DNA of 8,784 nucleotides from Micavibrio sp. (GTDB taxonomy: Bacteria > Pseudomonadota > Alphaproteobacteria > Micavibrionales > Micavibrionaceae): assembly GCA_030824805.1 (NCBI GenBank), contig JAPJRC010000082.1, positions 1 through 8,784 of the forward strand, written 5' to 3'. Under the pieces are notes generated by a model that did no database searches, was not told where the DNA came from, and was given only the letters and a program-made list of their open reading frames with translations. The first letter of the stretch is position 1. Each line of letters begins with the position of its first letter. The translations under genes and the position numbers were made by a program. Positions 1 to 5,648 of this stretch are shown one piece after another.

Positions 1-2
1 CC

Positions 3-86
3 GCAGCGCCGGCTCCGAAAAGCTACGATGTGGATTCCAGCTCGATGCGCGGCTTCACATCGGGTGGACCGGCACCGCAAGTTTAA
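3..86 (+). CDS. C-terminal end of an upstream gene (5' truncated)
   Basis: An open frame enters from the left edge and ends at TAA (84-86), giving 27 residues that end in GGPAPQV. The tail is rich in Ala, Pro, Ser and Gly, as in a disordered C-terminus. A strong hairpin terminator begins 12 bases after the stop, which supports this frame as the true end of a transcribed gene. Too little is visible to name a family, and the coding call rests on the stop-terminator spacing only. Confidence 0.5.
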   Translation, partial: AAPAPKSYDVDSSSMRGFTSGGPAPQV

Positions 87-97
87 AAAGACGAATA

Positions 98-134
98 AAA
101 AAACACCCCTGTTTACGCGGGGGTGTTTTTTATT
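98..134 (+). terminator. Intrinsic terminator after the truncated upstream gene
   Basis: A perfect 12-bp stem AAAAAACACCCC (98-109) pairs with GGGGTGTTTTTT (120-131) around a 10-base loop. The A-run on one side and the T-run on the other make it potentially bidirectional. It isolates the upstream gene from the small gene starting at 158. Confidence 0.9.
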
Positions 135-157
135 GAAGGAATGACCAAATCACAAAC

Positions 158-490
158 ATGATCCGTGAAGCGTTTGCCATCAGCGCCATCATTTTCGAGA
201 AGCCAGGTTATGTGCACGCACAATGCCTGGAGCTCGATGTAATCTGCTCGGCAAAGTCGCGTCATGAAATCTGGCGGAGCGTTGCGGAACATGTTGCAAT
301 CAACGTCTCTATCGCACGCGAAATGGGATACGCCATTCCACAAGCAAAACCGATTTACTGGAACGCTTTCAGCCGCGGTTCGACCATTTATATGCCACGT
401 GCGGAAAACGTGGTTTATCAAGATCAGGAATTTTTTGTCCGCCCCAACGCCGTCCGCTTTCTTCCATACACAGCTTTACGCGCAGCTTAA
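158..490 (+). CDS. Small HicB-like hypothetical protein, no toxin partner
   Basis: This encodes 110 residues and I do not recognise a named gene. Residues 8-45 follow the pattern of HicB-like antitoxin domains: a first strand (AISAIIFEKPGYVHAQCLEL), the 'AQCLELD' turn at 21-27, then a helix (about 35-55) where HicB proteins have 'tleEAl..l.eai'. Orphan alphaproteobacterial proteins of this type continue with a Pro/Trp segment like the one here (PQAKPIYW, 61-68). A HicB would normally sit next to a small HicA toxin, and none is encoded here, so I infer a stand-alone member rather than a toxin-antitoxin pair. There is no membrane segment or signal peptide. ATG 158 is the only sensible start because the frame is closed by TGA at 134-136, but it lacks a well-spaced ribosome site: GAAGGA lies 17 bases away at 135-140. 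Confidence 0.62.
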   Translation: MIREAFAISAIIFEKPGYVHAQCLELDVICSAKSRHEIWRSVAEHVAINVSIAREMGYAIPQAKPIYWNAFSRGSTIYMPRAENVVYQDQEFFVRPNAVRFLPYTALRAA

Positions 491-498
491 CCACCGCT

Positions 499-507
499 TT
501 ATCCACA
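499..507 (+). promoter_or_regulatory. Perfect-consensus DnaA box
   Basis: The sequence TTATCCACA matches the bacterial DnaA-box consensus exactly and lies just after the stop of the HicB-like gene. A single 9-mer can occur by chance, but two clusters of related motifs also occur at 5556-5602 and 6747-6781. Confidence 0.4.
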
Positions 508-637
508 GATGCATACATAAGCAGTTTCTAACGCTTTCCGGATTTTGCGACTCTCTGTACGATTCTTACAAGCTTACGGGAATTCATTCTCGCTCTGCCT
601 ACCTTAAATTCTTCGGCCACCTGCCCGACCCATTATC

Positions 638-643
638 AGGAGA
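638..643 (+). promoter_or_regulatory. Ribosome binding site that fixes the GTG start at 653
   Basis: AGGAGA lies nine bases before GTG 653. This supports the GTG as the real start of the phosphatase-like gene. Confidence 0.8.
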
Positions 644-652
644 CCGCCCACC

Positions 653-1471
653 GTGCACACAAAGGCAACGGATGTCAGATTTTCAGAACTTGGCGCACCG
701 CGCCGGGTTTGGACTGTCTCCGCGATACACGGTGAACTTTCGAAGCTCTATGCCATTCACGATGCGATTCTCGAACGCTTGCGCGCCGGCGACCGTATCG
801 TTTATTTCGGCAACTATACCGGCCATGGCGACCAGTCGCGCGAAACAATCGATGAAATTCTGACCTTCCGCCGTCTTGCGCTTTGCACGCCCGGTGTTAT
901 TCCATCCGACTTTATTTATCTCCGCGGACGACAAGAAGATATGTGGCAGCGGATTCTTCAGCTGCAATTTACCAACAAGCCGGAGCTGACATTGGGCACC
1001 ATGCTGGAACATGGCTTTGGGCAGGCGCTGAAGAGCTATAATATAGACCCACACGATGGTATGCGCGCCTGCAAGGAAGGCGTACTCGCCCTCACGCGAT
1101 GGACCAACAAGATTCGCGAGTCGCTGCGAAAGAATCCCGGCCATGATATTTTCATGACGCAATGGAAGCGTGCCGCTTATACTACTGTAAACGGCCGTAA
1201 TACCTTGCTTTTCGTCAATGCGGGGATTGAGCCCACCTTACCGCTGGAAGATCAGGGCGACCATCTCTGGTGGGCAGGTGATGATTTTAACACCATCACA
1301 CAGGCGTACGCACCTTTTGAAAAAGTCATACGTGGGTATGATCCCGCAGGGAATGGCGTACGTATAAATTGTGTAACCGCCTCGCTAGATGGCGGGTGTG
1401 GATTCGGCGGTCCGCTTGTTTGTGCTGGCGTGGACCCACACGGAAAAATTCTGGAACTCCTCGAAGCCTAA
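653..1471 (+). CDS. Degenerate PPP-type metallophosphoesterase (likely pseudophosphatase)
   Basis: This encodes 272 residues with the layout of bacterial serine/threonine-type PPP phosphatases, including the typical ending FGGPL...G.DP.GKILELLEA. Nearly every metal or catalytic motif is changed. GDIHG is SAIHG (23-27, Asp lost, His26 kept); GDYVDRG is GNYTGHG (53-59); GNHE is GRQE (92-95); the HAG motif is NAG (189-191); HGHT is RGYD (227-230). The fold-supporting residues between these motifs are kept and the frame is open, with a strong ribosome site, so this looks like a maintained protein rather than decay. I infer a non-catalytic binding or scaffold role, or a very different active site; the ligand is unknown. 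No signal peptide is seen, so it is probably cytoplasmic. It lies upstream of rpoH on the same strand but is separated by a 211-bp leader, so co-transcription is uncertain. Confidence 0.82.
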   Translation: MHTKATDVRFSELGAPRRVWTVSAIHGELSKLYAIHDAILERLRAGDRIVYFGNYTGHGDQSRETIDEILTFRRLALCTPGVIPSDFIYLRGRQEDMWQRILQLQFTNKPELTLGTMLEHGFGQALKSYNIDPHDGMRACKEGVLALTRWTNKIRESLRKNPGHDIFMTQWKRAAYTTVNGRNTLLFVNAGIEPTLPLEDQGDHLWWAGDDFNTITQAYAPFEKVIRGYDPAGNGVRINCVTASLDGGCGFGGPLVCAGVDPHGKILELLEA

Positions 1472-1494
1472 GCCATTGGTAAAGCAGGCACAGA

Positions 1495-1512
1495 CGCTTG
1501 CAGACCCAAGCG
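1495..1512 (+). other. Hairpin after the phosphatase-like gene
   Basis: CGCTTG (1495-1500) and CAAGCG (1507-1512) form a 6-bp stem around the loop CAGACC, 24 bases after the upstream stop. It is followed by an AT-rich run rather than a T-run, so it is at best a weak terminator. The right part of its left arm plus its loop (TGCAGAC, 1499-1505) can pair with GTCTGCA at 1567-1573, giving an alternative fold. Confidence 0.4.
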
Positions 1513-1564
1513 CATATTATACATGCGTTTAGGTATACCGTTGTATTTCCATGAGAAAGTCACA

Positions 1565-1640
1565 AAGTCTGCACATTTAAAGCGCTGAATCTTAAATAGG
1601 ACTGATCCAATCCTTTTCTAGGTGCGTATCAAGTCTGTAC
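1565..1640 (+). repeat. Imperfect 10-bp direct repeat in the rpoH leader
   Basis: AAGTCTGCAC (1565-1574) and AAGTCTGTAC (1631-1640) match at nine of ten positions, 66 bases apart. The inverse core CAGAC also occurs twice at 1491-1495 and 1501-1505. These could be regulator sites or RNA pairing elements; chance is possible at this length. Confidence 0.35.
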
Positions 1641-1643
1641 AGC

Positions 1644-1657
1644 GGGCGAAAGCGCCC
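1644..1657 (+). promoter_or_regulatory. Small hairpin upstream of the rpoH start codon
   Basis: GGGCG (1644-1648) pairs with CGCCC (1653-1657) around the AAAG loop, ending 25 bases before the rpoH ATG. It does not cover the start codon. A thermosensor role is only a possibility. Confidence 0.35.
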
Positions 1658-1682
1658 CCCTTATTCAGAAAGCGAGACCGTT

Positions 1683-2570
1683 ATGGCCCATATCGATGAC
1701 CCCCAAACACAAAAAGCCAATCTCAGCTACATCCGCAATTCCATGGCGGAACCGATCCTCGAAAAGGAACATGAGCTGGATCTCGCACGCCGCTGGCGTG
1801 ACAAGGGCGACGAAAAAGCTCTGCATGAACTTGTGCGCTCTTATACCCGTCTGGTCGTGTCCGCCGCTGCCCGCTTCCGTAATTACGGGTTACCGATGGG
1901 TGACCTCATACAAGAAGGTAATATAGGGCTGATGCAGGCCGCGAACAGGTTTGAGCCGGAACGCGAGATTCGTTTTTCGACCTACGCCACGTGGTGGATC
2001 CGCTCGGCCATGCAGGATTATATCCTGCGCAACTGGTCGATCGTCCGCACCGGTACGACAGCAGCGCAGAAATCCCTGTTCTTTAACCTTCGCCGCCTGC
2101 GTGCCAAAATCGAACGCACACAGGGTGCCGAAGGTCTGGGTCCTGAAGGCCGTCAGAAGATTGCAACAGAGCTTAATGTCAGCCTGAAAGACGTTGAGGA
2201 GATGGAAGGCCGCTTGTCCGGTGGTGATAATTCTCTCAACGCCGTTATCAGCGATGATGGTGAAGAAGAATGGCAAAACTTCCTCGCCGATGACCGTCCA
2301 AACCCTGAAGACATTGTAATGGGCATGCGCGATGCAAAAACCCGTTCGCAATGGCTGGAACAGGCGCTCGGCACGCTTTCTGACCGTGAACAGAAGATCA
2401 TCCGCGACCGTCACCTTCAGTATGAAACCGTGACGCTGGAGGATCTTGGCAAAGAACTCGGAGTTTCCAAAGAGCGTGTTCGCCAGCTTGAAGCACGCGC
2501 GATGGAAAAGCTGAAGGCCAGCATGGTTGGTCAGATCAGCAGCCGCGACGATTTGTTTTCCGCCGCTTAA
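1683..2570 (+). CDS. rpoH: RNA polymerase heat-shock sigma factor RpoH (sigma-32)
   Basis: This encodes 295 residues, a normal length for alphaproteobacterial RpoH. Region 2 (about 48-115) carries the core-binding and -10-recognition stretch, with DLIQEGNIGLMQA at 74-86 and FSTYATWWIRSAMQDYI at 98-114. The diagnostic RpoH box is QKSLFFNLRR at 129-138, which separates it from RpoD and other group members. Region 4 (about 226-282) ends in the -35-binding helix-turn-helix (TLEDLGKELGVSKERVRQLE, 251-270). The protein directs RNA polymerase to chaperone and protease promoters under heat or protein-folding stress. The ATG at 1683 gives the standard N-terminus with the start of region 1.2 at about residue 20. 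Its ribosome site is weak (GCGAGA-like), with a small hairpin just upstream, compatible with translational control. It ends at its own terminator and is probably monocistronic. Confidence 0.97.
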   Translation: MAHIDDPQTQKANLSYIRNSMAEPILEKEHELDLARRWRDKGDEKALHELVRSYTRLVVSAAARFRNYGLPMGDLIQEGNIGLMQAANRFEPEREIRFSTYATWWIRSAMQDYILRNWSIVRTGTTAAQKSLFFNLRRLRAKIERTQGAEGLGPEGRQKIATELNVSLKDVEEMEGRLSGGDNSLNAVISDDGEEEWQNFLADDRPNPEDIVMGMRDAKTRSQWLEQALGTLSDREQKIIRDRHLQYETVTLEDLGKELGVSKERVRQLEARAMEKLKASMVGQISSRDDLFSAA

Positions 2571-2587
2571 ATTGACTTGGTTATACG

Positions 2588-2621
2588 AACCGCATCGGCC
2601 AAAAGCCGGTGCGGTTTTTTT
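2588..2621 (+). terminator. Intrinsic terminator of rpoH
   Basis: A stem AACCGCATCGGC (2588-2599) pairs with GCCGGTGCGGTT (2605-2616) across a five-base loop, with one G-T wobble, followed by a run of T to 2621. It starts 17 bases after the rpoH stop. Confidence 0.92.
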
Positions 2622-2650
2622 ATGGTAGCCGCTTGCCACAAAATTGCCCC

Positions 2651-2676
2651 GGAACCCCTCGCCGCTTGCTCCGGTT
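2651..2676 (+). promoter_or_regulatory. Candidate EcfG-type general stress promoter
   Basis: GGAAC (2651-2655), a 17-base spacer, then GGTT (2673-2676) resembles the alphaproteobacterial general-stress sigma EcfG consensus (GGAAC, 16-17 bases, CGTT), with one mismatch. It lies between the rpoH terminator and the start of the secreted protein at 2714, leaving a leader of about 30 bases with a good ribosome site. Placement is right but the motif is short. Confidence 0.45.
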
Positions 2677-2700
2677 GGCTGGGTACATTTCACAACCCGA

Positions 2701-2708
2701 AGAGGAGA
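2701..2708 (+). promoter_or_regulatory. Ribosome binding site deciding the start at 2714
   Basis: AGAGGAGA lies five bases before ATG 2714 and directly precedes a signal peptide. This favours 2714 over an in-frame ATG at 2609, which falls inside the rpoH terminator. Confidence 0.88.
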
Positions 2709-2713
2709 AAACG

Positions 2714-3193
2714 ATGAAACTTACAAAAACACTTCTGATGACGGCCGCTGTTGCGGTTCTTAGCACCGCCGCTATCGCTGCTGAAGGCTCCAAGAACACG
2801 GATGGCACGCACAATGCCAACAACACGCAAACGGACACCAATATGGGCGATGCGCACCAGTCTATGAACAATGATGCCGGTGCGGATATCAACACCAATG
2901 CGTCGACGGAAGCCGAAATGACAGACACGTCGAATGACATCAACACAAGCACGGATGTCAATACGACCGCTAGCGCAGCCGCTGCCGACGGTGCCGTGAC
3001 AATGGATATTTCCACTGTGCAGAGCGTGCAGGCCAGCCTGAAAAATGAAGGCCATAACGTTTCCGTAGATGGCGTATGGGGCCCTAGAACGGCCGCCGCC
3101 TTGCGCGATTTCCAATCTGCAAACAGCCTGCCTGCAACCGGCACTCTTAATGCCGAAACGCTGGCTGCGCTGAATGTAGACTCCACGCGCTAA
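2714..3193 (+). CDS. Secreted peptidoglycan-binding-domain protein
   Basis: This encodes 159 residues. Residues 1-23 form a Sec signal peptide (Lys-Thr-Lys n-region, Ala/Val/Leu core, AIAA site). Residues 25-93 form a low-complexity linker very rich in Asn, Thr, Asp and Ala, with no cysteine. Residues about 101-154 are a PG_binding_1 domain: VQSVQASLKNEGHNVSVDGVW, then GPRTAAALRDFQSANSLPATG, then TLNAETLAAL. Such domains usually anchor a partner activity to the cell wall, but no catalytic domain is fused here, so it is probably a small wall-binding periplasmic protein. It is preceded by a candidate stress promoter and followed at once by a terminator, so it is likely a single-gene unit. The exact role is not known. 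Confidence 0.88.
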   Translation: MKLTKTLLMTAAVAVLSTAAIAAEGSKNTDGTHNANNTQTDTNMGDAHQSMNNDAGADINTNASTEAEMTDTSNDINTSTDVNTTASAAAADGAVTMDISTVQSVQASLKNEGHNVSVDGVWGPRTAAALRDFQSANSLPATGTLNAETLAALNVDSTR

Positions 3194-3207
3194 TTGCTTT
3201 CCTGATG

Positions 3208-3240
3208 AAAAAGGCCGGAGGTTTCTCCGGCCTTTTTTCT
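3208..3240. terminator. Bidirectional terminator between convergent genes
   Basis: AAAAAGGCCGGAG (3208-3220) pairs with CTCCGGCCTTTTT (3225-3237) around a GTTT loop. The A- and T-runs flank both sides, so it works in either direction. It closes the peptidoglycan-binding gene on plus and the M48 gene on minus, whose TAG stop (3241-3239) touches its edge. Confidence 0.93.
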
Positions 3241-4702
3241 ATTCTGTGACAATTTTATACATTTGTCCGGCGGTCAGGTTGCCGCCAAGACCGTTCAGCA
3301 CACGGAAACGTTCCTCACGATAATCCGGGAATGCCATGCGGGCCGAGACGCTGGCAACCGTATCCGCCGCCGTGGCAGTCAACGTGCGGATTTTCTGCGC
3401 GCGAATGGTTTCACGTTCACGCTCCGTCATTTTGCGGAAGCTATAGGTCGTACGTTTCAGCCCCTCTACCACATCGGTGCCGGCGTTTTGCGGTATCGCC
3501 ATCTGGAAGCGGAAGAACTGCCCCGGTTTCCATTCAATAGCAACCACGCGGATAATCACGGACTTGCCATTGGCTGTACCCGCAAACGCAGCCGTCGCCG
3601 CACGCATACCATTGATGGTGATGCTTTCGGCATCTGTTGGCGCCTTCTCTTTCATCCAAGACTGTGTGAGATAACCCAGAGGATCGCGCCCCTGATCATC
3701 GCGCCCGGTGTCGAGAATAACGATTGCGCCTTGTGTGTTGGTGGCAATCAGCTCAGACGGATTGTTCTGGATTGTAAATCCGCGCGGCACAGAGAGCGCA
3801 AAGCCCATCTTGGGATGATAGAACATATCGTTCCGGACAAATCCCTGATCTTCGGAATCTCCATAGGTCAGGCCGTTGATCATGGAAAGATACACATCGC
3901 GGTTCACTACATTCTGAGCCCCCTGATAATTCGCGGCCAACGCCGTGGCGTGTGTGACGCGGTCTGCGGTGACAGGGTGGGTGGAGAAATAATTCATGCC
4001 CTGCCCCTCGCCCTGGCCTGCTATACGGCGATCGAGTTTTGTTTGCGCATCGAGAGAACGCAGGAACGACGCCATGGCTTTGGGATCATATCCCGCGCGC
4101 GAAAGATAACGCACACCAAGCTCATCCGCCTGCGTTTCCTGTCCGCGGGAATAGGATTTTATGTAGAGATCCGATCCGACATTGGCCACCTGTCCTACGG
4201 CATCGCTGCCCGTCGCGGCGGAAAGAATAGCTGCGCCTATGCCCACAAGCGCACCCTGTGACATACGGGACGCCGCGTGACGGCCCGTGATGTGTCCGAT
4301 CTCGTGCGCGAGAACACCCGCCAGTTCCGCTTCATTGTTGGCAAGCGCCAGCAATCCGCGAGAGACATATATATATCCGCCGGGCACCGCAAAGGCATTT
4401 ACGATCGGAGAATCGATTACATAGAATTTATACTGGACATCGGAACGTTCCGTGTTGGCTGCCACTTTCTGGCCGATGCGTTCGACATACTCCGCTATGG
4501 GACCGTTTATAAACGCACCATATGTCTTTTGGACATTCTGGTGTTCGCTTGCGCCAACGGAGGCCTCCTGCGAAGCGGGCAAAAGCCCGGTAAATTCCTT
4601 TTCTCCGGTTGCCGGATTAACCGTGCAGGATCCCAGCCAAAGTACCGATGCAAGAATGATATATTTGCAAAGGCGGCCTTTCAGGGTAGAACCTTGGGTC
4701 AT
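3239..4702 (-). CDS. M48-family zinc metalloprotease, outer-envelope lipoprotein
   Basis: This encodes 487 residues. The N-terminus has a lipoprotein signal with lipobox LGSC (Cys26), so it is probably lipid-anchored in the periplasm. The M48 domain covers about 45-260: zinc motif HEIGH (133-137), third ligand Glu189 in ETQAD, and the conserved STHP.TADR near 240-248. The fold resembles BepA/LoiP-type proteases, which degrade or assist misassembled outer-membrane proteins. Residues about 290-487 form a beta-rich extension seen in alphaproteobacterial relatives, of unknown role. The start is ATG 4702, supported by CAGGAG eight bases upstream on the minus strand. A longer in-frame reading up to 5347 would run antisense through the neighbouring gene and lose the signal peptide. 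The gene is divergent from, and overlaps the start codon of, the SNase-like gene, and it ends at a shared terminator. Confidence 0.93.
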   Translation of the reverse strand: MTQGSTLKGRLCKYIILASVLWLGSCTVNPATGEKEFTGLLPASQEASVGASEHQNVQKTYGAFINGPIAEYVERIGQKVAANTERSDVQYKFYVIDSPIVNAFAVPGGYIYVSRGLLALANNEAELAGVLAHEIGHITGRHAASRMSQGALVGIGAAILSAATGSDAVGQVANVGSDLYIKSYSRGQETQADELGVRYLSRAGYDPKAMASFLRSLDAQTKLDRRIAGQGEGQGMNYFSTHPVTADRVTHATALAANYQGAQNVVNRDVYLSMINGLTYGDSEDQGFVRNDMFYHPKMGFALSVPRGFTIQNNPSELIATNTQGAIVILDTGRDDQGRDPLGYLTQSWMKEKAPTDAESITINGMRAATAAFAGTANGKSVIIRVVAIEWKPGQFFRFQMAIPQNAGTDVVEGLKRTTYSFRKMTERERETIRAQKIRTLTATAADTVASVSARMAFPDYREERFRVLNGLGGNLTAGQMYKIVTE

Positions 4703-5648
4703 GCGAAAACTCCTGCTCGTTACGATACTGATCTTCATACCACAGCTTGCGCGCGCGGAAAACACCCCGCCTTCGCAAACCGTGCAGGAAGCGGCGCAGA
4801 TTGTGAAGGGCGATTTTAAAAGCCTGAAACACGTTGCCACGGGGCGCGTGGACAGAATTATCGACCAGCAAACCGTTCTTTTAAAAGATGGTAAAATTGT
4901 CCGGCTGCTTGGCCTTGAATATCCGCTCGGCACAGACGAAACTCCGCCCGAAGAGCCTTTCCTCGCCAAGGAAGCGTTGGAAAAAATGCTGCCCGAAACC
5001 ACGGAAGTCATGCTGTACCAAAAGCGCAACCAGACCTCCGATGTGCGCCGCGGGCGCGTAAACCGCATGGGCCACCTGTTGGCGCATCTCGTAAAAAAAG
5101 ACAATGAAGAATGGGTCAACGGCACCGTTATTTCACAAGGCCTGGCATGGGTGGTCACAGATTCGTCGAACCCCGAAATGGCTTCACAGATGTATGGGCT
5201 GGAAGAAAAAGCCCGCACATCAAACAAAGGCCTGTGGACCAAAGACAGTACAAATGGCCTGCTTACCGCCGATACCGCTGCCAAAGGTGAAGGCCAGTTT
5301 CGTGTTGTTGAAGGCACGATCAGCCGCTCAGCCACATCCAAAAACAATCTCTATTTAAATTTCGGAACAGACTGGAAAAAAGATTTTACGGTTATGATCA
5401 CCCCGTCCTTGCGCAAAGCGCTTGCCCGCTCTGGCACAGACCCGATGTCGCTGTCTGGCAAAACCGTGCGCGTACGAGGCTGGATACGCCAATGGAACGG
5501 CCCGTTTATGGAACTTGAAACTCCCGAACGGCTAGAGATTGTGACAACATCGCGGCCATCCACAGAACCGCCCACCGAATCATCCACAGCGCCTGTGGAA
5601 AAACCCTCTACCGTTTCGCAGCCCATCGGTTCACCGCCCAACGATTGA
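4701..5648 (+). CDS. Secreted SNase-like protein with OB-fold and Pro-rich tail (catalytic residues degenerate)
   Basis: This encodes 315 residues. Residues 1-19 form a Sec signal peptide (MRKLLLV...LARAE). Residues about 44-180 match the thermonuclease (SNase) fold through HVATGRVDRI, VRLLGLEYP, HLLAHL, NGTVISQGLAWV and the GLW ending at 177-179. Residues about 200-282 form a second beta-barrel domain typical of alphaproteobacterial relatives (YLNFGTDWKKDFTV, SGKTVRVRGW, NGPFMELETPE). A 35-residue Pro/Ser/Thr tail follows. Active-site positions look lost: the DGDT motif is DQQT (55-58), IDAPE is LEYPL (72-76), and the DRYGR motif is NRMGH (121-125); Arg68 is kept. I infer a binding protein rather than an active nuclease. 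ATG 4701 is chosen for the signal peptide; its ribosome site is weak. It is divergent from the M48 protease and overlaps the acyltransferase tail-to-tail. Confidence 0.87.
   Translation: MRKLLLVTILIFIPQLARAENTPPSQTVQEAAQIVKGDFKSLKHVATGRVDRIIDQQTVLLKDGKIVRLLGLEYPLGTDETPPEEPFLAKEALEKMLPETTEVMLYQKRNQTSDVRRGRVNRMGHLLAHLVKKDNEEWVNGTVISQGLAWVVTDSSNPEMASQMYGLEEKARTSNKGLWTKDSTNGLLTADTAAKGEGQFRVVEGTISRSATSKNNLYLNFGTDWKKDFTVMITPSLRKALARSGTDPMSLSGKTVRVRGWIRQWNGPFMELETPERLEIVTTSRPSTEPPTESSTAPVEKPSTVSQPIGSPPND
4709..4716 (-). promoter_or_regulatory. Ribosome binding site of the M48 gene, inside the SNase-like gene
   Basis: On the minus strand CAGGAG precedes ATG 4702 with eight-base spacing. On the plus strand the same bases are codons of the SNase-like signal peptide. 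This fixes the M48 start and shows that the two genes share this DNA. Confidence 0.75.
5578..5602. repeat. Left copy of an exact 25-bp repeat flanking the acyltransferase gene
   Basis: The 25 bases are identical to 6757-6781 and mismatched immediately beyond both ends. The core is a perfect inverted repeat TCCACAG-CGC-CTGTGGA (5583-5599). It contains two DnaA-box-like motifs facing each other: TCATCCACA (5580-5588) and, on minus, TTTTCCACA (5602-5594), with CCATCCACA (5556-5564) nearby. This copy lies inside the Pro-rich tail of the SNase-like gene and just beyond the acyltransferase stop. Confidence 0.85.

Larger units (their letters stand above)
491..652. other. Intergenic region with one perfect DnaA box
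   Basis: These 162 bases between the HicB-like gene and the phosphatase-like gene have no credible ORF. They contain a perfect TTATCCACA (499-507), a GANTC site (561-565) and, near the right end, the ribosome site of the next gene. A weak sigma-70-like candidate (TTGCGA at 545-550, TACAAG at 567-572, 16-base spacer) is present but matches only four of six bases in each box, so I do not call it a promoter. Confidence 0.5.
1472..1682 (+). promoter_or_regulatory. Leader region of rpoH
   Basis: These 211 bases contain no ORF. They hold a 6-bp hairpin CGCTTG-N6-CAAGCG (1495-1512), an AT-rich stretch with a -10-like TATTAT (1515-1520) but no good -35, the palindrome GGTATACC (1532-1539), a repeated AAGTCTG[C/T]AC (1565-1574 and 1631-1640), a GANTC site (1587-1591), and a hairpin GGGCG-AAAG-CGCCC (1644-1657) close to the start codon. 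Regulation of rpoH in this leader is likely from family knowledge, but I could not identify a convincing sigma-32 or sigma-70 promoter by eye. Confidence 0.45.

Noticed and set aside
499..507. Chromosome replication origin
   Set aside because: There is only one perfect DnaA box here, with no AT-rich unwinding region and no origin-linked genes.
264..863. Plus-strand ORF overlapping the HicB-like and phosphatase-like genes
   Set aside because: It overlaps two better-supported frames and has no ribosome site or recognisable domain.
1890..2693. Long minus-strand ORF opposite rpoH (267 residues)
   Set aside because: It lies fully antisense to a certain gene, has no recognisable motif and runs through the rpoH terminator; it is a shadow of codon bias.
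3263..4261. Plus-strand ORF of 332 residues opposite the M48 gene
   Set aside because: Cys/His/Arg-rich composition with no family pattern, and antisense to an intact metalloprotease domain.
4703..5347. Upstream extension of the M48 reading frame
   Set aside because: It would run antisense through the SNase-like gene and bury the lipoprotein signal; the CAGGAG site favours ATG 4702.
5578..5607. The 25-bp repeat as a normal intrinsic terminator
   Set aside because: The hairpin is not followed by a T-run on either strand; T residues precede it on minus instead.
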